DNA from: Nostoc sp. MG11
GTDB lineage: Bacteria > Cyanobacteriota > Cyanobacteriia > Cyanobacteriales > Nostocaceae
Length of the DNA: 64,000 nucleotides
Assembly (NCBI RefSeq): GCF_014904695.1
Contig: NZ_JACXXN010000009.1
Span: 1-64,000 of the forward strand
Reading direction: 5' to 3'
The translations under genes and the position numbers were made by a program. Of the stretch, positions 7,661-16,690 are shown piece after piece. The number at the start of each line of letters is the position of its first letter. Positions within the stretch are counted from its first letter, which is position 1. The notes beneath the pieces are model-generated. The model was given only the letters and a program-made list of their open reading frames with translations, ran no database searches and had not been told where the DNA came from.

Positions 7661-7782
7661 AAATATTTTGAGCATTTTTAGCGCTCATTCTTTCTCCAAA
7701 GACACCGATGAATTATCCTTCATTAGGCTGTCTCGACTTATGACTCCACAATCCACACTCCGCACCCTGTACTGGGAATTCA

Positions 7783-8499
7783 TTATTCAGCAGTAGCGAG
7801 TTCAGTGCTGCCGCGTGCGCGTCGCCGTGTGAGGCTATTGTACAGCATCAAACCGATCGCCTTAATCAAATTGCCTTCCAATTCTTGGAACATCTTCATG
7901 TTCATGCCAAAGGCGGCGTTAGCTTCATCAACTATGCGATCGCTTGTAGCATCATCAAGTGGCAATTCGTCCAAAGCTTGACGATATTTAGCTTTGAATG
8001 CCTTCTCGTCAGAAATTTCATCAAATTCATAGAAGGCGGTACCTTGTCCATCAGACAGATTCATCGCCGTTTGGGCAATGCCTTTGAGAATTTGTCCTCC
8101 AGATAAATCGCCTAAGTAACGTGTGTAGGAATGTGCAATTAGCAGTTCCGGTTCTGTTGCAGATATTTCCCGGATGCGTTGTACATAAGCTTCACCTGCG
8201 GAAGATAACTGGATTTGCTCCCGCCAGTTAGCACCAAAGTAATAACTTAGGTCTTTCTCTAGAGTCTGCTTGCGGTCTAACTGAGGAAAGTTAATTTTAG
8301 AAACAATCGGATGCTGACGATGCTTTTCCATCTCCTCTTCCATCGCTGAGTAGATGAAGTAGAAGTTAGCAACAAGCTTTCGGTAAGAGTGTTTTTCCAC
8401 CACTCCTTTTAAAAAGCACTTGACAAAACCCACATTTTCCGCCATTGTGTGGGCTTTTTTAGTACCTACACGTAATTTGGTTGCTAAATTGCTGCTCAT
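7783..8499 (-). CDS. ho1: Heme oxygenase (biliverdin-producing)
   Basis: A 238-residue soluble enzyme that opens heme to biliverdin IX-alpha, CO and iron with ferredoxin as electron donor; biliverdin is the precursor of phycocyanobilin for phycobilisomes and phytochromes. The axial heme histidine is in KKAHTMAEN (residue ~17) and the distal-helix glycine motif is GDLSGGQ (~133). Length and sequence match cyanobacterial HO-1 rather than the low-oxygen-induced HO-2 type, but that distinction is inferred. The gene stands alone, with nearly 600 bases of A/T-rich DNA upstream. Confidence 0.93.
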   Translation of the reverse strand: MSSNLATKLRVGTKKAHTMAENVGFVKCFLKGVVEKHSYRKLVANFYFIYSAMEEEMEKHRQHPIVSKINFPQLDRKQTLEKDLSYYFGANWREQIQLSSAGEAYVQRIREISATEPELLIAHSYTRYLGDLSGGQILKGIAQTAMNLSDGQGTAFYEFDEISDEKAFKAKYRQALDELPLDDATSDRIVDEANAAFGMNMKMFQELEGNLIKAIGLMLYNSLTRRRARGSTELATAE

Positions 8500-9083
8500 G
8501 CTAAATTTCTCAACTTTAAAAAGTTAACTGTCGGAGTTTTGATTTTAGGAACGGCTAAAAAAGCCATTAAAACGTTACCTTAAAACTTTTTGATGAGAAT
8601 TTATATTAAAATTTTTTAAGCTAGGATATTTTTGAGTTCTTAACACAGCAACAGCTATAAGGCAATATAAGCGCTGTCCAAGAGTTTTAATTTTTTGATT
8701 TTATTAGCTAAATTTCGCTTTTATTCTTGGCTTCGCTGAGAAATACTTGCGATTACTCTAAAAGTAGGATTATCATAGCTTATTTTGGATCTGTGGCATT
8801 GTTAAAGTGTGAACTAATACTTTTATAAAGCTTAGACTGACGTTGGAATTATAAAAATAATAATTAGCTAGAATATGTAAACTTCACTCTTAACGTCAAA
8901 ATCAATACTTAAATTCACGAAAAATTTACATAAAAGAGACATATTTTTACGTGTTTTTGCGGAAAAATAGTTTTATTAGAATATTTTTATAAAAATAAGA
9001 ACAATCATAGATAAGGTATTCTGTCGAAGTGGAATAAAGTTTCAAGTACTATTTTTCAGTGTGAGTGTGGAGTGTTTAAACTT
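8500..9083. other. Divergent promoter region between ho1 and glmM
   Basis: 584 bases without a coding frame, strongly A/T-rich and free of obvious repeats or known riboswitch folds. It must hold the promoters of both flanking genes. An AACTTTAAAAAGTT palindrome lies just upstream of the ho1 start (about 8511-8524) and might be an operator; this is only a visual impression. Confidence 0.4.
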
Positions 9084-10556
9084 ATGGTTTCATCTATAAC
9101 TCGGACTCCGGGCATACCTGGAGGTTCTGCTTCCGAAATTAACGGATTGGGCAAAGGTATTGAGGGCAGTTTTGCACTGAATTTAATACCACTACCAGCG
9201 AGTACTCTATTTGGTACAGATGGCATTCGCGGACGAGTGGGAGAATTGTTGAATGCGCCTTTAGCATTGCAAGTTGGTTTTTGGGCAGGTATTGTTTTAC
9301 GTACCCATGCTGCTCAAGTAGGGCCAGTTATTCTCGGACAGGACTCTAGAAATTCCAGCGATATGTTGGCAATGGCTTTGAGTGCAGGATTAACGGCCGC
9401 AGGAATAGAGGTTTGGTATTTGGGCTTATGTCCCACTCCTTGCGTTGCTTATCTCACCAGCATTAGTGATGCCATTGGCGGAGTCATGATTTCTGCTAGC
9501 CATAATCCACCAGAGGACAACGGCATTAAGATTTTTGGTGCAGATGGTGCGAAGTTACCTCAAGTATTGCAGGCTGAAATTGAAGCGGGACTACGTGGCA
9601 AGATATCATCTATTACTAGCATCAGTAATTGGGGACGGCATTACTCACGCTTCGAGTTAGTGGGGCATTATGGCGAAGCCTTGAAAAAACCCTTGCACAG
9701 TGCCATAAATCTTCAAGGTATGAAGATTGTTTTGGATTTGGCGTGGGGAGCAGCAGTCGGGTTAGCACCATCCGTTTTTCGAGAAATGGGGGCAGAAGTA
9801 ATCTGCTTGCATAATGAAGCAGATGGCGATCACATCAATGTTAACTGCGGTTCCACTCACCTAGAAATTTTGCAAGCTGTTGTTAAAGAACACAATGCTA
9901 ACTTGGGTTTTGCCTTTGATGGCGATGCCGATCGCGTCTTAGCTGTAGATAATACAGGACGGCAAGTTAATGGCGACTACATTCTCTATCTCTGGGGACG
10001 TCACTTACAACAAAGGCAACAATTGCCAGACAACCTGATTGTATCCACAGTCATGGCCAACTTAGGCTTTGAGAGAGCTTGGAAGCAACAAGGTGGAAAC
10101 TTAATTCGCACCGCAGTCGGCGACCAATATGTGCAAGCAGAAATGCTCCGAACTGGGGGAATGCTAGGCGGCGAACAATCAGGTCACATTCTTTGCCGTC
10201 ATTATGGCGTTACTGGCGATGGTTTGTTAACAGCCTTGCATTTAGCGGCTTTAGTAAAAGAGGCTGGTGTTTCCTTAGCAGAATTAGTAAACCAAAGCTT
10301 TCAGACTTATCCGCAACTTTTGCACAATGTGAGAGCAACTGATCGCGATCGCCGTTTAGGATGGAAAGATTGCCAATCTCTGCAACAAGCGATCGCCCTT
10401 GCCGAATCATCAATGGGCGATTCTGGTAGAATCTTGGTGCGCGCTTCTGGTACAGAACCAGTAATTAGAGTTATGGTGGAAGCCGTCAACGCTGAACTTG
10501 CCAACCACTGGACAAGTGAATTAGTCTCAAAAGTCCAGCAATATTTAATGAGCTAA
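9084..10556 (+). CDS. glmM: Phosphoglucosamine mutase
   Basis: A 490-residue enzyme converting glucosamine-6-phosphate to glucosamine-1-phosphate, an early step to UDP-GlcNAc for peptidoglycan. Motifs: [15 protein letters not shown] near residue 45, the phosphoserine loop [16 protein letters not shown] (Ser ~139), the Mg site DGDADR (~281), sugar loop GGEQSGH and the phosphate loop [13 protein letters not shown] near the C-terminus. The ~40 residues before TDGIRG are an extra N-terminal segment typical of heterocystous cyanobacteria. ATG at 9084 is preferred to GTG at 9072; a GGAG lies 11 bases before it. A terminator follows at 10635. Confidence 0.92.
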   Translation: MVSSITRTPGIPGGSASEINGLGKGIEGSFALNLIPLPASTLFGTDGIRGRVGELLNAPLALQVGFWAGIVLRTHAAQVGPVILGQDSRNSSDMLAMALSAGLTAAGIEVWYLGLCPTPCVAYLTSISDAIGGVMISASHNPPEDNGIKIFGADGAKLPQVLQAEIEAGLRGKISSITSISNWGRHYSRFELVGHYGEALKKPLHSAINLQGMKIVLDLAWGAAVGLAPSVFREMGAEVICLHNEADGDHINVNCGSTHLEILQAVVKEHNANLGFAFDGDADRVLAVDNTGRQVNGDYILYLWGRHLQQRQQLPDNLIVSTVMANLGFERAWKQQGGNLIRTAVGDQYVQAEMLRTGGMLGGEQSGHILCRHYGVTGDGLLTALHLAALVKEAGVSLAELVNQSFQTYPQLLHNVRATDRDRRLGWKDCQSLQQAIALAESSMGDSGRILVRASGTEPVIRVMVEAVNAELANHWTSELVSKVQQYLMS

Positions 10557-10634
10557 GTTAGCTATTATCCTTGCTTTTAACAAGCACAAATCCCTTATAG
10601 CTTTTGCAAACCTAAATCATTCGTGAACAACAAG

Positions 10635-10663
10635 ATTCCCGAATTCTTTAAGAATTCGGGAAT
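10635..10663 (+). terminator. Hairpin after glmM
   Basis: ATTCCCGAATTC (10635-10646) pairs with GAATTCGGGAAT (10652-10663) around a short TTTAA loop and is followed by TT. It lies 78 bases after the glmM stop. Confidence 0.55.
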
Positions 10664-10706
10664 TTGAAGCTTTCGATTTTCACAAATTAAATAGGATTGC
10701 TATATA

Positions 10707-11459
10707 ATGCTTGTTTTTATTATTCCACTCAAAAGCCCCCAAGTTTCCAATTCCTGGGAGCGTGTTACACAATTATTTGAAAGATGCATTAAATCAGTTT
10801 GCAATCAAACCTCACCTAACTTTCGCGTTATTGTTGTTTGTCACGAAAAGCCAAAAATAGAATTTAATCATTCCCACATTACATATATTACAGTTGATTT
10901 TTCACCTGCAAACGAGACTAACCCTGTAGCTCAAGGAGACACAGATAAAGGACGTAAAATCTTGAAAGGATTGATTTACGCTCGTCAATTTTGTCCTACT
11001 CATACTATGGCGGTTGATGCTGACGATTGTGTCAGTAAAAAGTTAGCCAAATTTATTCAACAACATCCTGATTCTAATGGATGGTTTATAAATAAAGGTT
11101 ATAAATATCAAGAAGGAAGTAAATATATATATATTAAAAGAAACAATTTTTATAAAATGTGCGGTACTTGTAACATTACTCGATATGATTTGAATTATTT
11201 ACCAGAAACCGCAGAATATAATCGTGGCTATGGATACTACAGATATTATATAGACCACGCCAAAGTTAGGGATATTCTCAAAAACAAAGCGAAAGCCATT
11301 AAATCATTACCATTCCCCGGTGCAGTTTATATCCTGGAAACAGGAGAAAATCTTTTTGATAATTCCAAAAGATTAAGATTCAGCATTTTTAATCGCAAAC
11401 TATTAAATCAATCAATTAGAGATGAATTCGGACTGTACAACTTACAGCAAATATCATAA
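10707..11459 (+). CDS. Glycosyltransferase-like (GT-A fold) protein in the polysaccharide cluster
   Basis: A 250-residue protein. The N-terminus (LVFIIPLKSPQVSNSWERV), a nucleotide-binding beta strand FRVIVVCHEKP and the acidic motif AVDADDCVS near residue 107 fit a family-2-like GT-A glycosyltransferase; the DxD-type motif would bind the divalent metal and nucleotide sugar. It has no membrane helix, unlike many processive GT2 enzymes. It is the first gene of a same-strand run leading into the hpsL-like polymerase, 53 bases downstream, so a part in the same exopolysaccharide is inferred. Donor and acceptor sugars are unknown. A possible AGGATT ribosome-binding site precedes the ATG. Confidence 0.65.
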   Translation: MLVFIIPLKSPQVSNSWERVTQLFERCIKSVCNQTSPNFRVIVVCHEKPKIEFNHSHITYITVDFSPANETNPVAQGDTDKGRKILKGLIYARQFCPTHTMAVDADDCVSKKLAKFIQQHPDSNGWFINKGYKYQEGSKYIYIKRNNFYKMCGTCNITRYDLNYLPETAEYNRGYGYYRYYIDHAKVRDILKNKAKAIKSLPFPGAVYILETGENLFDNSKRLRFSIFNRKLLNQSIRDEFGLYNLQQIS

Positions 11460-11512
11460 ATTTATCAACTATAATATATTGTTTTCCGAGGCTGATAGGC
11501 TACAGCGCCACT

Positions 11513-13165
11513 ATGCCAAAATTCAAATCAAAATCTCAGTCATCTAAAAATTCAAAAAAGCAGGCTAAAAAGGAAACTCCTACCCTTAGCCTCAAAGAAA
11601 GGTTAGCTCAAAAGCGCAAAGCAGCCCAAGCCCGTAAAGAACTCACTAGCTTGCTTACCACCGCCACCTTTGGCGGTGTCTTTGTTGGCATTCTGCTCTT
11701 TTTCGTAGGTGGAATTAAAATGGCGGCTCCTGCGGTCTTGGGGATACTTGTCATGTCCTTTTCCTTCAAATATCCCCGCCAAGCTCTATTTGCTTTCATC
11801 ATTTATGTACCTATTGGGGGTACTATTACTTACTATTTGGGCAATAGTCCCATACTCCAATTGGCTAAAGATTCCTTTTACGTTCCAGCATTAATTGGAT
11901 TTTGGCAAACTTGTCGCAAGCAGGGACTACCCCTAATTATTCCCCAAGGCATTAAAATTCCGCTGTATATTGTCTTGGGTTGCAGTCTATTAACGCTGTT
12001 GTTTATCAATGGTGGACAGCAGTTTAACCCGCCTAGTGTCGGACTACTAGAAAATGCACCCAAAGAAATACCCATAGGTATGGGAATTTTGGGACTTAAA
12101 GTATTTTTAGGTTACGTTCCTCTGATTGGTTGTGCTTACTATCTAATTCGCAACAAGCAGGATTTTCTATTTTTATCGCGCTTACAGATTGTTCTCATCA
12201 TCATTTGCTGTGTACTAGGACTTATTCAGTATTTGTTACTACTAACTGGTGTATGCCAAGGTACTAGAGGACTCGAAGGAGACGCCTTATTTAGAGCTAC
12301 ACTCGAAGCTCGGTGTTATTTTGGTGGAGCGCTAGTATATAGTCCCGAAGAAGGGATTATTCGCCTACCAGGAACTTTTGTGGCTCCTTGGCAATGGGCG
12401 TGGTTCTTAATTGCCAGTACCTTTTTTACGTTTGCCACAGGCTTCACCGACCCATCGGTAATATGGCGGATGCTCGGTTTAGGTTCTTTGGCATTGGTCT
12501 TTATTAATGCTGTAGTCTCTGGGCAAAGAATTGCTCTAGCTTTAGTACCAACCTGCTTCATTATTTTGCTATTGCTTACTGGTCAAATTGCCAACCTCAA
12601 ACGGTTTATCCCCATTGGTATAGGACTTGCGTTGATTCTGGGAATTGCGATGGTAACTAACCCTGCTGTCGTGCAAGAGAGAACCGAGAGTTTTACGAGC
12701 CGCTGGGACGCTTCACCACCTCAAGATTTTATCGTCCAGCAATTTGAAGAGAATTGGAAAAATGTAGACGGCCCCTTGGGAAGTGGCTTAGGCCGAGCTA
12801 CAAACTCTGCCCGTGCAATGGGTTCAACTAAGTTAGTGGAAACCTACTACCCCAAAGTACTTTTTGAAGTGGGAATTGTTGGATTATTAGCGTTCTTGGC
12901 TTTGGTGACAACTTTAACAATCATTGCCTTCAAAACGTATCGCTCCATAAAAAACCGTAATTTCCGCAGTTACGGAGCTGCTTTATGGGTGTTTATATTG
13001 TTTATTAGCTACAACACCTATTACTACCCTCTGGATGTAGACCCGGTTGCTGTCTATTATTGGTTTTTTGCGGGAGTTCTTTTCAAATTGCCAGTCTTGG
13101 AGAAACAAGAGAAGGAAGATACTGAGCCTCAACAAACAACTAAGCGAAAACGGTTACAAACATAA
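11513..13165 (+). CDS. hpsL: Hormogonium polysaccharide polymerase/ligase-like protein HpsL
   Basis: A 550-residue polytopic membrane protein. Residues 1-45 are a Lys/Arg/Ser/Gln-rich cytoplasmic segment (KERLAQKRKAAQARKE); about eleven hydrophobic helices follow between ~47 and ~520, with a large periplasmic loop at ~385-440 (RTESFTSRWDASPPQDF, GSGLGRATNSARAMG) of the kind that carries catalytic residues in Wzy/O-antigen-ligase-fold proteins; the tail is charged. I recognise it as the HpsL family of filamentous cyanobacteria, required for the exopolysaccharide that supports gliding hormogonia. The place in a run with HpsN-, HpsO- and HpsP-like genes supports this. Whether it polymerises or ligates the glycan is not known. 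Confidence 0.8.
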   Translation: MPKFKSKSQSSKNSKKQAKKETPTLSLKERLAQKRKAAQARKELTSLLTTATFGGVFVGILLFFVGGIKMAAPAVLGILVMSFSFKYPRQALFAFIIYVPIGGTITYYLGNSPILQLAKDSFYVPALIGFWQTCRKQGLPLIIPQGIKIPLYIVLGCSLLTLLFINGGQQFNPPSVGLLENAPKEIPIGMGILGLKVFLGYVPLIGCAYYLIRNKQDFLFLSRLQIVLIIICCVLGLIQYLLLLTGVCQGTRGLEGDALFRATLEARCYFGGALVYSPEEGIIRLPGTFVAPWQWAWFLIASTFFTFATGFTDPSVIWRMLGLGSLALVFINAVVSGQRIALALVPTCFIILLLLTGQIANLKRFIPIGIGLALILGIAMVTNPAVVQERTESFTSRWDASPPQDFIVQQFEENWKNVDGPLGSGLGRATNSARAMGSTKLVETYYPKVLFEVGIVGLLAFLALVTTLTIIAFKTYRSIKNRNFRSYGAALWVFILFISYNTYYYPLDVDPVAVYYWFFAGVLFKLPVLEKQEKEDTEPQQTTKRKRLQT

Positions 13166-13182
13166 ATTTGAGTGAAACAAAA

Positions 13183-14340
13183 ATGGTAAAAGTTATTATA
13201 GGAGGTCAAAAACACCTCAGTATTCCTAATCTACCTCGTAATTCTAGACATACACTAATCCGCCCCAAGCCTTTTCCCGCAGGTAGATATCCAATAGAAA
13301 AAATTTGGTATCCTTTAGGCAGTTTTATTGCTTGGCAGCCTTTGTGGGGAAGATATCAAGCTATTCATTCTTTTAATAGAATTTTATATACGAATAAACC
13401 TTGGTTTGTCACATTTGAAGATCATCGGCTTCTATATAGAAATCCTCAAAATCAACAAGAAGCTGTAATTTATGAGTTATTAAATAATCGCTTAGCGCTC
13501 GATAATTGCCAGAAAATTATAGCTATCTCAGATTATGCCAAGTTGAGATTAACTAAGCGGATAGAAGGCTGGAAGATAGAAAAAAGAATTAACAATAAAT
13601 TGGATGTTATTCATCCAAGTTTCCCTGTCAGAGTTGACTCATTTAAACGTTATCAAGAACAACAAAATCTCCAGTTTGTCTTTATAGGAAACCACTTTGC
13701 TAGAAAAGGTGGGATTGTTGCTTTAAGGCTAGCAAAAAAAGCCGAAAAACTAAGTTTACCTATTACTATACACATAATATCTGGACTTGAATATGGTTCA
13801 GGAGTACCTACTGATTTCCCTGAACGCAGCAGATATGTAGAAGATTTAAAATTACTTAATTTGAATAACGTTGTTTTTCACAAAAATATTCCTAACGAAA
13901 AAGTTATTGAATTATTATCACAAAGCCATTTTCAACTAATGGCTACATTACATGATACGTACGGCTATAGTATTATCGAAGGTTTTTCAGTTGCTACTCC
14001 TGCAATTACGACTAATGTCTGCGCTTTGCCAGAGTTTCTTCGTCATGGTGAAAATGGATATATTTTAGAATTGCCAATTAACGAAATTAGGCACTGGAGT
14101 AATTGGCTGCACGGAGAAAAAACCAAAACTGATGAATATTGGGATATTGTGAATAGCACCTATGACTATTTAGCAGAACAAGCATTACAACAAATAATCA
14201 AATTTCTTGATAGAACAGATAAACCAGAACATTACGAATATTTAAGTGCAGGAGCGTTAGCTCAAGCCCAAAATGTGCATAACTCCGAAAAACAAAATGA
14301 GTTATTTGACAATCTATATGCAGCAGCAGGAGTATACTGA
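13183..14340 (+). CDS. GT4-family glycosyltransferase in the hps cluster
   Basis: About 385 residues, GT-B fold. The C-terminal half shows the donor-site pattern of GT4 enzymes: LQFVFIGNHFARKGG (residues ~162-176), then the E-x7-E-like block SIIEGFSVATPAITT and ALPEFLRHGENGYI near 270-300. The N-terminal acceptor domain is less conserved. It begins 18 bases after hpsL and is followed 76 bases later by hpsN, so it is probably cotranscribed. ATG 13183 is chosen; TTG 13168 would add five residues. Position suggests it could be the gene called hpsM in other species, but I do not recognise the sequence well enough to assign that name. Confidence 0.75.
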   Translation: MVKVIIGGQKHLSIPNLPRNSRHTLIRPKPFPAGRYPIEKIWYPLGSFIAWQPLWGRYQAIHSFNRILYTNKPWFVTFEDHRLLYRNPQNQQEAVIYELLNNRLALDNCQKIIAISDYAKLRLTKRIEGWKIEKRINNKLDVIHPSFPVRVDSFKRYQEQQNLQFVFIGNHFARKGGIVALRLAKKAEKLSLPITIHIISGLEYGSGVPTDFPERSRYVEDLKLLNLNNVVFHKNIPNEKVIELLSQSHFQLMATLHDTYGYSIIEGFSVATPAITTNVCALPEFLRHGENGYILELPINEIRHWSNWLHGEKTKTDEYWDIVNSTYDYLAEQALQQIIKFLDRTDKPEHYEYLSAGALAQAQNVHNSEKQNELFDNLYAAAGVY

Positions 14341-14416
14341 ATTTTCCTAAAACTAATTATTACTTGGTTATCATCTAATTATCAAAATAGCAAAATTAAG
14401 TTAGTATAAAAAACTC

Positions 14417-15397
14417 ATGAATTATTGTCCTTTGATTTCAGTGATTATCCCGACCTACAGTCGAGAGGAACCGCTACGAGATAGTATTGTAGATGTCCTC
14501 AAGCAGGACTATCCGAATTTTGAAGTTTTGGTTGTAGACCAAACCCCAAAACACCAACCAGAAATTCAAGCTTATCTGGAGGAACAAGCGAGAGCAGGTA
14601 AAATTAAATGGTTGCGTTTAGATTGGGCGAGTTTACCAGGGGCGCGAAATTATGCTGTACGGCGGTCATCTGGTGAAATAGTATTGTTTATTGATGATGA
14701 TGTTCAGTTAACCCCTGGATTTTTAGCAGCCCATGCAAAAAACTATGTACAAAATCCAGAAGTTGGGGCGATCGCAGGACGAGTATTTGACAGAATGAAA
14801 TTGGGTGACTCTGGGGGTGATGTGCAAATTGAATATTTGCCTCCCCAGGCAATGGATCCAGGAATTGCCTGGTATCATATTGATTTAGTGCATACAACTA
14901 AACCCCAGCAGGTGTTGACAGCCAGGGGTTGCAATATGTCTTTTCGCCGCGAAATTTTTACTAAGCACGGACTGAGGTTTGATGAAAGGTTTCGCGGTAG
15001 CGCAGTGCGAGAAGAATCAGATTTTTGTTTGCGAGTGCGCCAAACGGGATATAAGATTTGGTACGACCCAGAAGCCCATCTAGTGCATTTAGGCGAAGAA
15101 ACGGGGGGTTGTCATGATATTAGTATGCGATCACTTAAATATCAACTCACCTTTTACCACAACCATTTCTTACTGGGGCTAAAAAACCTCACCGCTACCC
15201 AAGCCTTACGCTTATACGCCCGTTTATTTGATTGTCACGTCTTGGGACGCCCGCCTTGTCACAAAAGTGGTTCCCCAATCAAAATTGCAACTCGCGCCGT
15301 TTTCTACACTTTGGGTTTTTTCAAAGCTTTGGGTACTGTCATCCAATCAATCTGGAATGATGGTCAAATTTACAGTCGCTTAGATCAACAAGTTTAA
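14417..15397 (+). CDS. hpsN: Glycosyltransferase family 2, HpsN-like
   Basis: A 326-residue GT-A enzyme. SVIIPTYSREEPLRDSI is the classic GT2 opening, FIDDDVQLTPGFL near residue 92 is the metal/nucleotide DxD site, and AREESDFCLRV-type sequence (VREESDFCLRVRQTGY, ~205) carries the catalytic-base region. Only a weak hydrophobic stretch near the C-terminus, so it is peripheral at the membrane. Matches the hormogonium polysaccharide glycosyltransferase HpsN. It precedes hpsO by 90 bases, a gap filled with heptamer-type repeats. Confidence 0.8.
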   Translation: MNYCPLISVIIPTYSREEPLRDSIVDVLKQDYPNFEVLVVDQTPKHQPEIQAYLEEQARAGKIKWLRLDWASLPGARNYAVRRSSGEIVLFIDDDVQLTPGFLAAHAKNYVQNPEVGAIAGRVFDRMKLGDSGGDVQIEYLPPQAMDPGIAWYHIDLVHTTKPQQVLTARGCNMSFRREIFTKHGLRFDERFRGSAVREESDFCLRVRQTGYKIWYDPEAHLVHLGEETGGCHDISMRSLKYQLTFYHNHFLLGLKNLTATQALRLYARLFDCHVLGRPPCHKSGSPIKIATRAVFYTLGFFKALGTVIQSIWNDGQIYSRLDQQV

Positions 15398-15446
15398 TCA
15401 TTAGTCATTAGTCATTAGTCATTGGTTAGTAGCAACAAACTAACCA
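15398..15446. repeat. Short tandem TCATTAG repeats between hpsN and hpsO
   Basis: Repeated 7-mer CATTAGT (TCATTAGTCATTAGTCATTAG) followed by degenerate ACTAACCAGTGAC units. Related TGAC/AATGAC heptamer tracts recur at 16668-16690, 31097-31127, 35671-35712 and 39231-39302. Such short tandemly repeated sequences are common between genes in heterocystous cyanobacteria. Confidence 0.7.
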
Positions 15447-15487
15447 GTGACAATTGACAACGAACACATAATAACTACCAAATACCA

Positions 15488-16663
15488 ATGAAAATCTTAA
15501 TTGCTAGTCATACTTATATTGTAGACCTTAACTGTGAGAAATTACGCGCTTTATCACGATTAAAACCAGGAATTGAAGTTACAGTTGTCGTCCCGAAGCG
15601 CTGGAAACCCGGTGGCGTACAAAACAAAATCATTGAAACTGAATACTGCGATGAAGGCGCATTTAAAACAGTGCCTATTTCTAATTTTAGTCAAAATCAT
15701 CAGGGACTTCTCACTTTTGGTGCTGATTTAATCCCATTATTACAGCAGTTTCGTCCCCAAATCATCCAGGTAGAACAAGGTTCTAGGGGACTTGCTTATA
15801 GTCAGATGATTGCTTTAAATCAGCTATTAGGACTCAAGGCCAAAAATGTGTTTTTTACCTGGTGGAATCTACCTTATGAACTAAAATTACCAGTTGCTTT
15901 ATTAGAAAAATATAACTTGAATCATAGCCACGGCATCATTTCCGGCAATCAGGATGGAGCAGAAATTTTACGCCAACGCGGATATCAAGGGCCAATTAAA
16001 GTTATGCCACAACTGGGTATAGATGAAAGTCTGTTTACTCTCCAAAACCAACCAGAATTAGCATCAAATTTGGGCATTAAAACAGGAGATTTTGTAGTAG
16101 GGTTTGTTGGACGCTTTGTGCAAGAAAAGGGATTGTTAACACTTTTGCAAGCATTATTCAGTTTAAAAAATAAACCTTGGAAGCTACTACTATTAGGACG
16201 GGGAGAGTTGCAATCTGAATTAATCAAGTTAGTAGCAGAAAATAATCTTCAAGAGCGCGTACTTTTTGTAGAAAGTGTTGCTCATGACAAAGTTGCCAAC
16301 TATATCAATTTAATGAGTACTTTAGTGTTACCTTCGGAAACAACTTACAAGTTTAAAACTTTAACTTCAGTTGGCTGGAAAGAACAATTTGGTCATGTAT
16401 TAATTGAGGCAATGGCTTGTCAAGTACCTGTAATTGGTTCTAATTCTGGTGAAATACCGCATGTAATTGGCGATGCTGGTTTAGTATTTCCCGAAGGTGA
16501 TGCTCAAGCTCTTGCTAATTGCTTAGTTCAATTAATGGATAAACCAGATTTTGCCCACACTCTCGGTGAAATGGGTTATCAAAAAGCAATGATTAAATAC
16601 ACGAATAAAGCTTTAGCTAAGCAACAATTAGAGTTTTATCAAGAATTAGTTAATAGTCCTTAG
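15488..16663 (+). CDS. hpsO: Glycosyltransferase family 4, HpsO-like
   Basis: A 391-residue GT-B enzyme. MKILIASHTYIVD opens the acceptor domain; the donor domain has FVGRFVQEKGLLTLL (~200-214), LLLGRGELQSEL (~237) and the E-x7-E sugar-nucleotide motif HVLIEAMACQVPVIGSNSGE near 305-325. It matches the hormogonium polysaccharide glycosyltransferase HpsO. It is followed at 28 bases by the HpsP-like gene. The cluster order polymerase, GT4, hpsN, hpsO, hpsP argues for a shared product made at the inner membrane. Confidence 0.8.
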   Translation: MKILIASHTYIVDLNCEKLRALSRLKPGIEVTVVVPKRWKPGGVQNKIIETEYCDEGAFKTVPISNFSQNHQGLLTFGADLIPLLQQFRPQIIQVEQGSRGLAYSQMIALNQLLGLKAKNVFFTWWNLPYELKLPVALLEKYNLNHSHGIISGNQDGAEILRQRGYQGPIKVMPQLGIDESLFTLQNQPELASNLGIKTGDFVVGFVGRFVQEKGLLTLLQALFSLKNKPWKLLLLGRGELQSELIKLVAENNLQERVLFVESVAHDKVANYINLMSTLVLPSETTYKFKTLTSVGWKEQFGHVLIEAMACQVPVIGSNSGEIPHVIGDAGLVFPEGDAQALANCLVQLMDKPDFAHTLGEMGYQKAMIKYTNKALAKQQLEFYQELVNSP

Positions 16664-16690
16664 CAAATGACAGATGACAAATGACAAAAA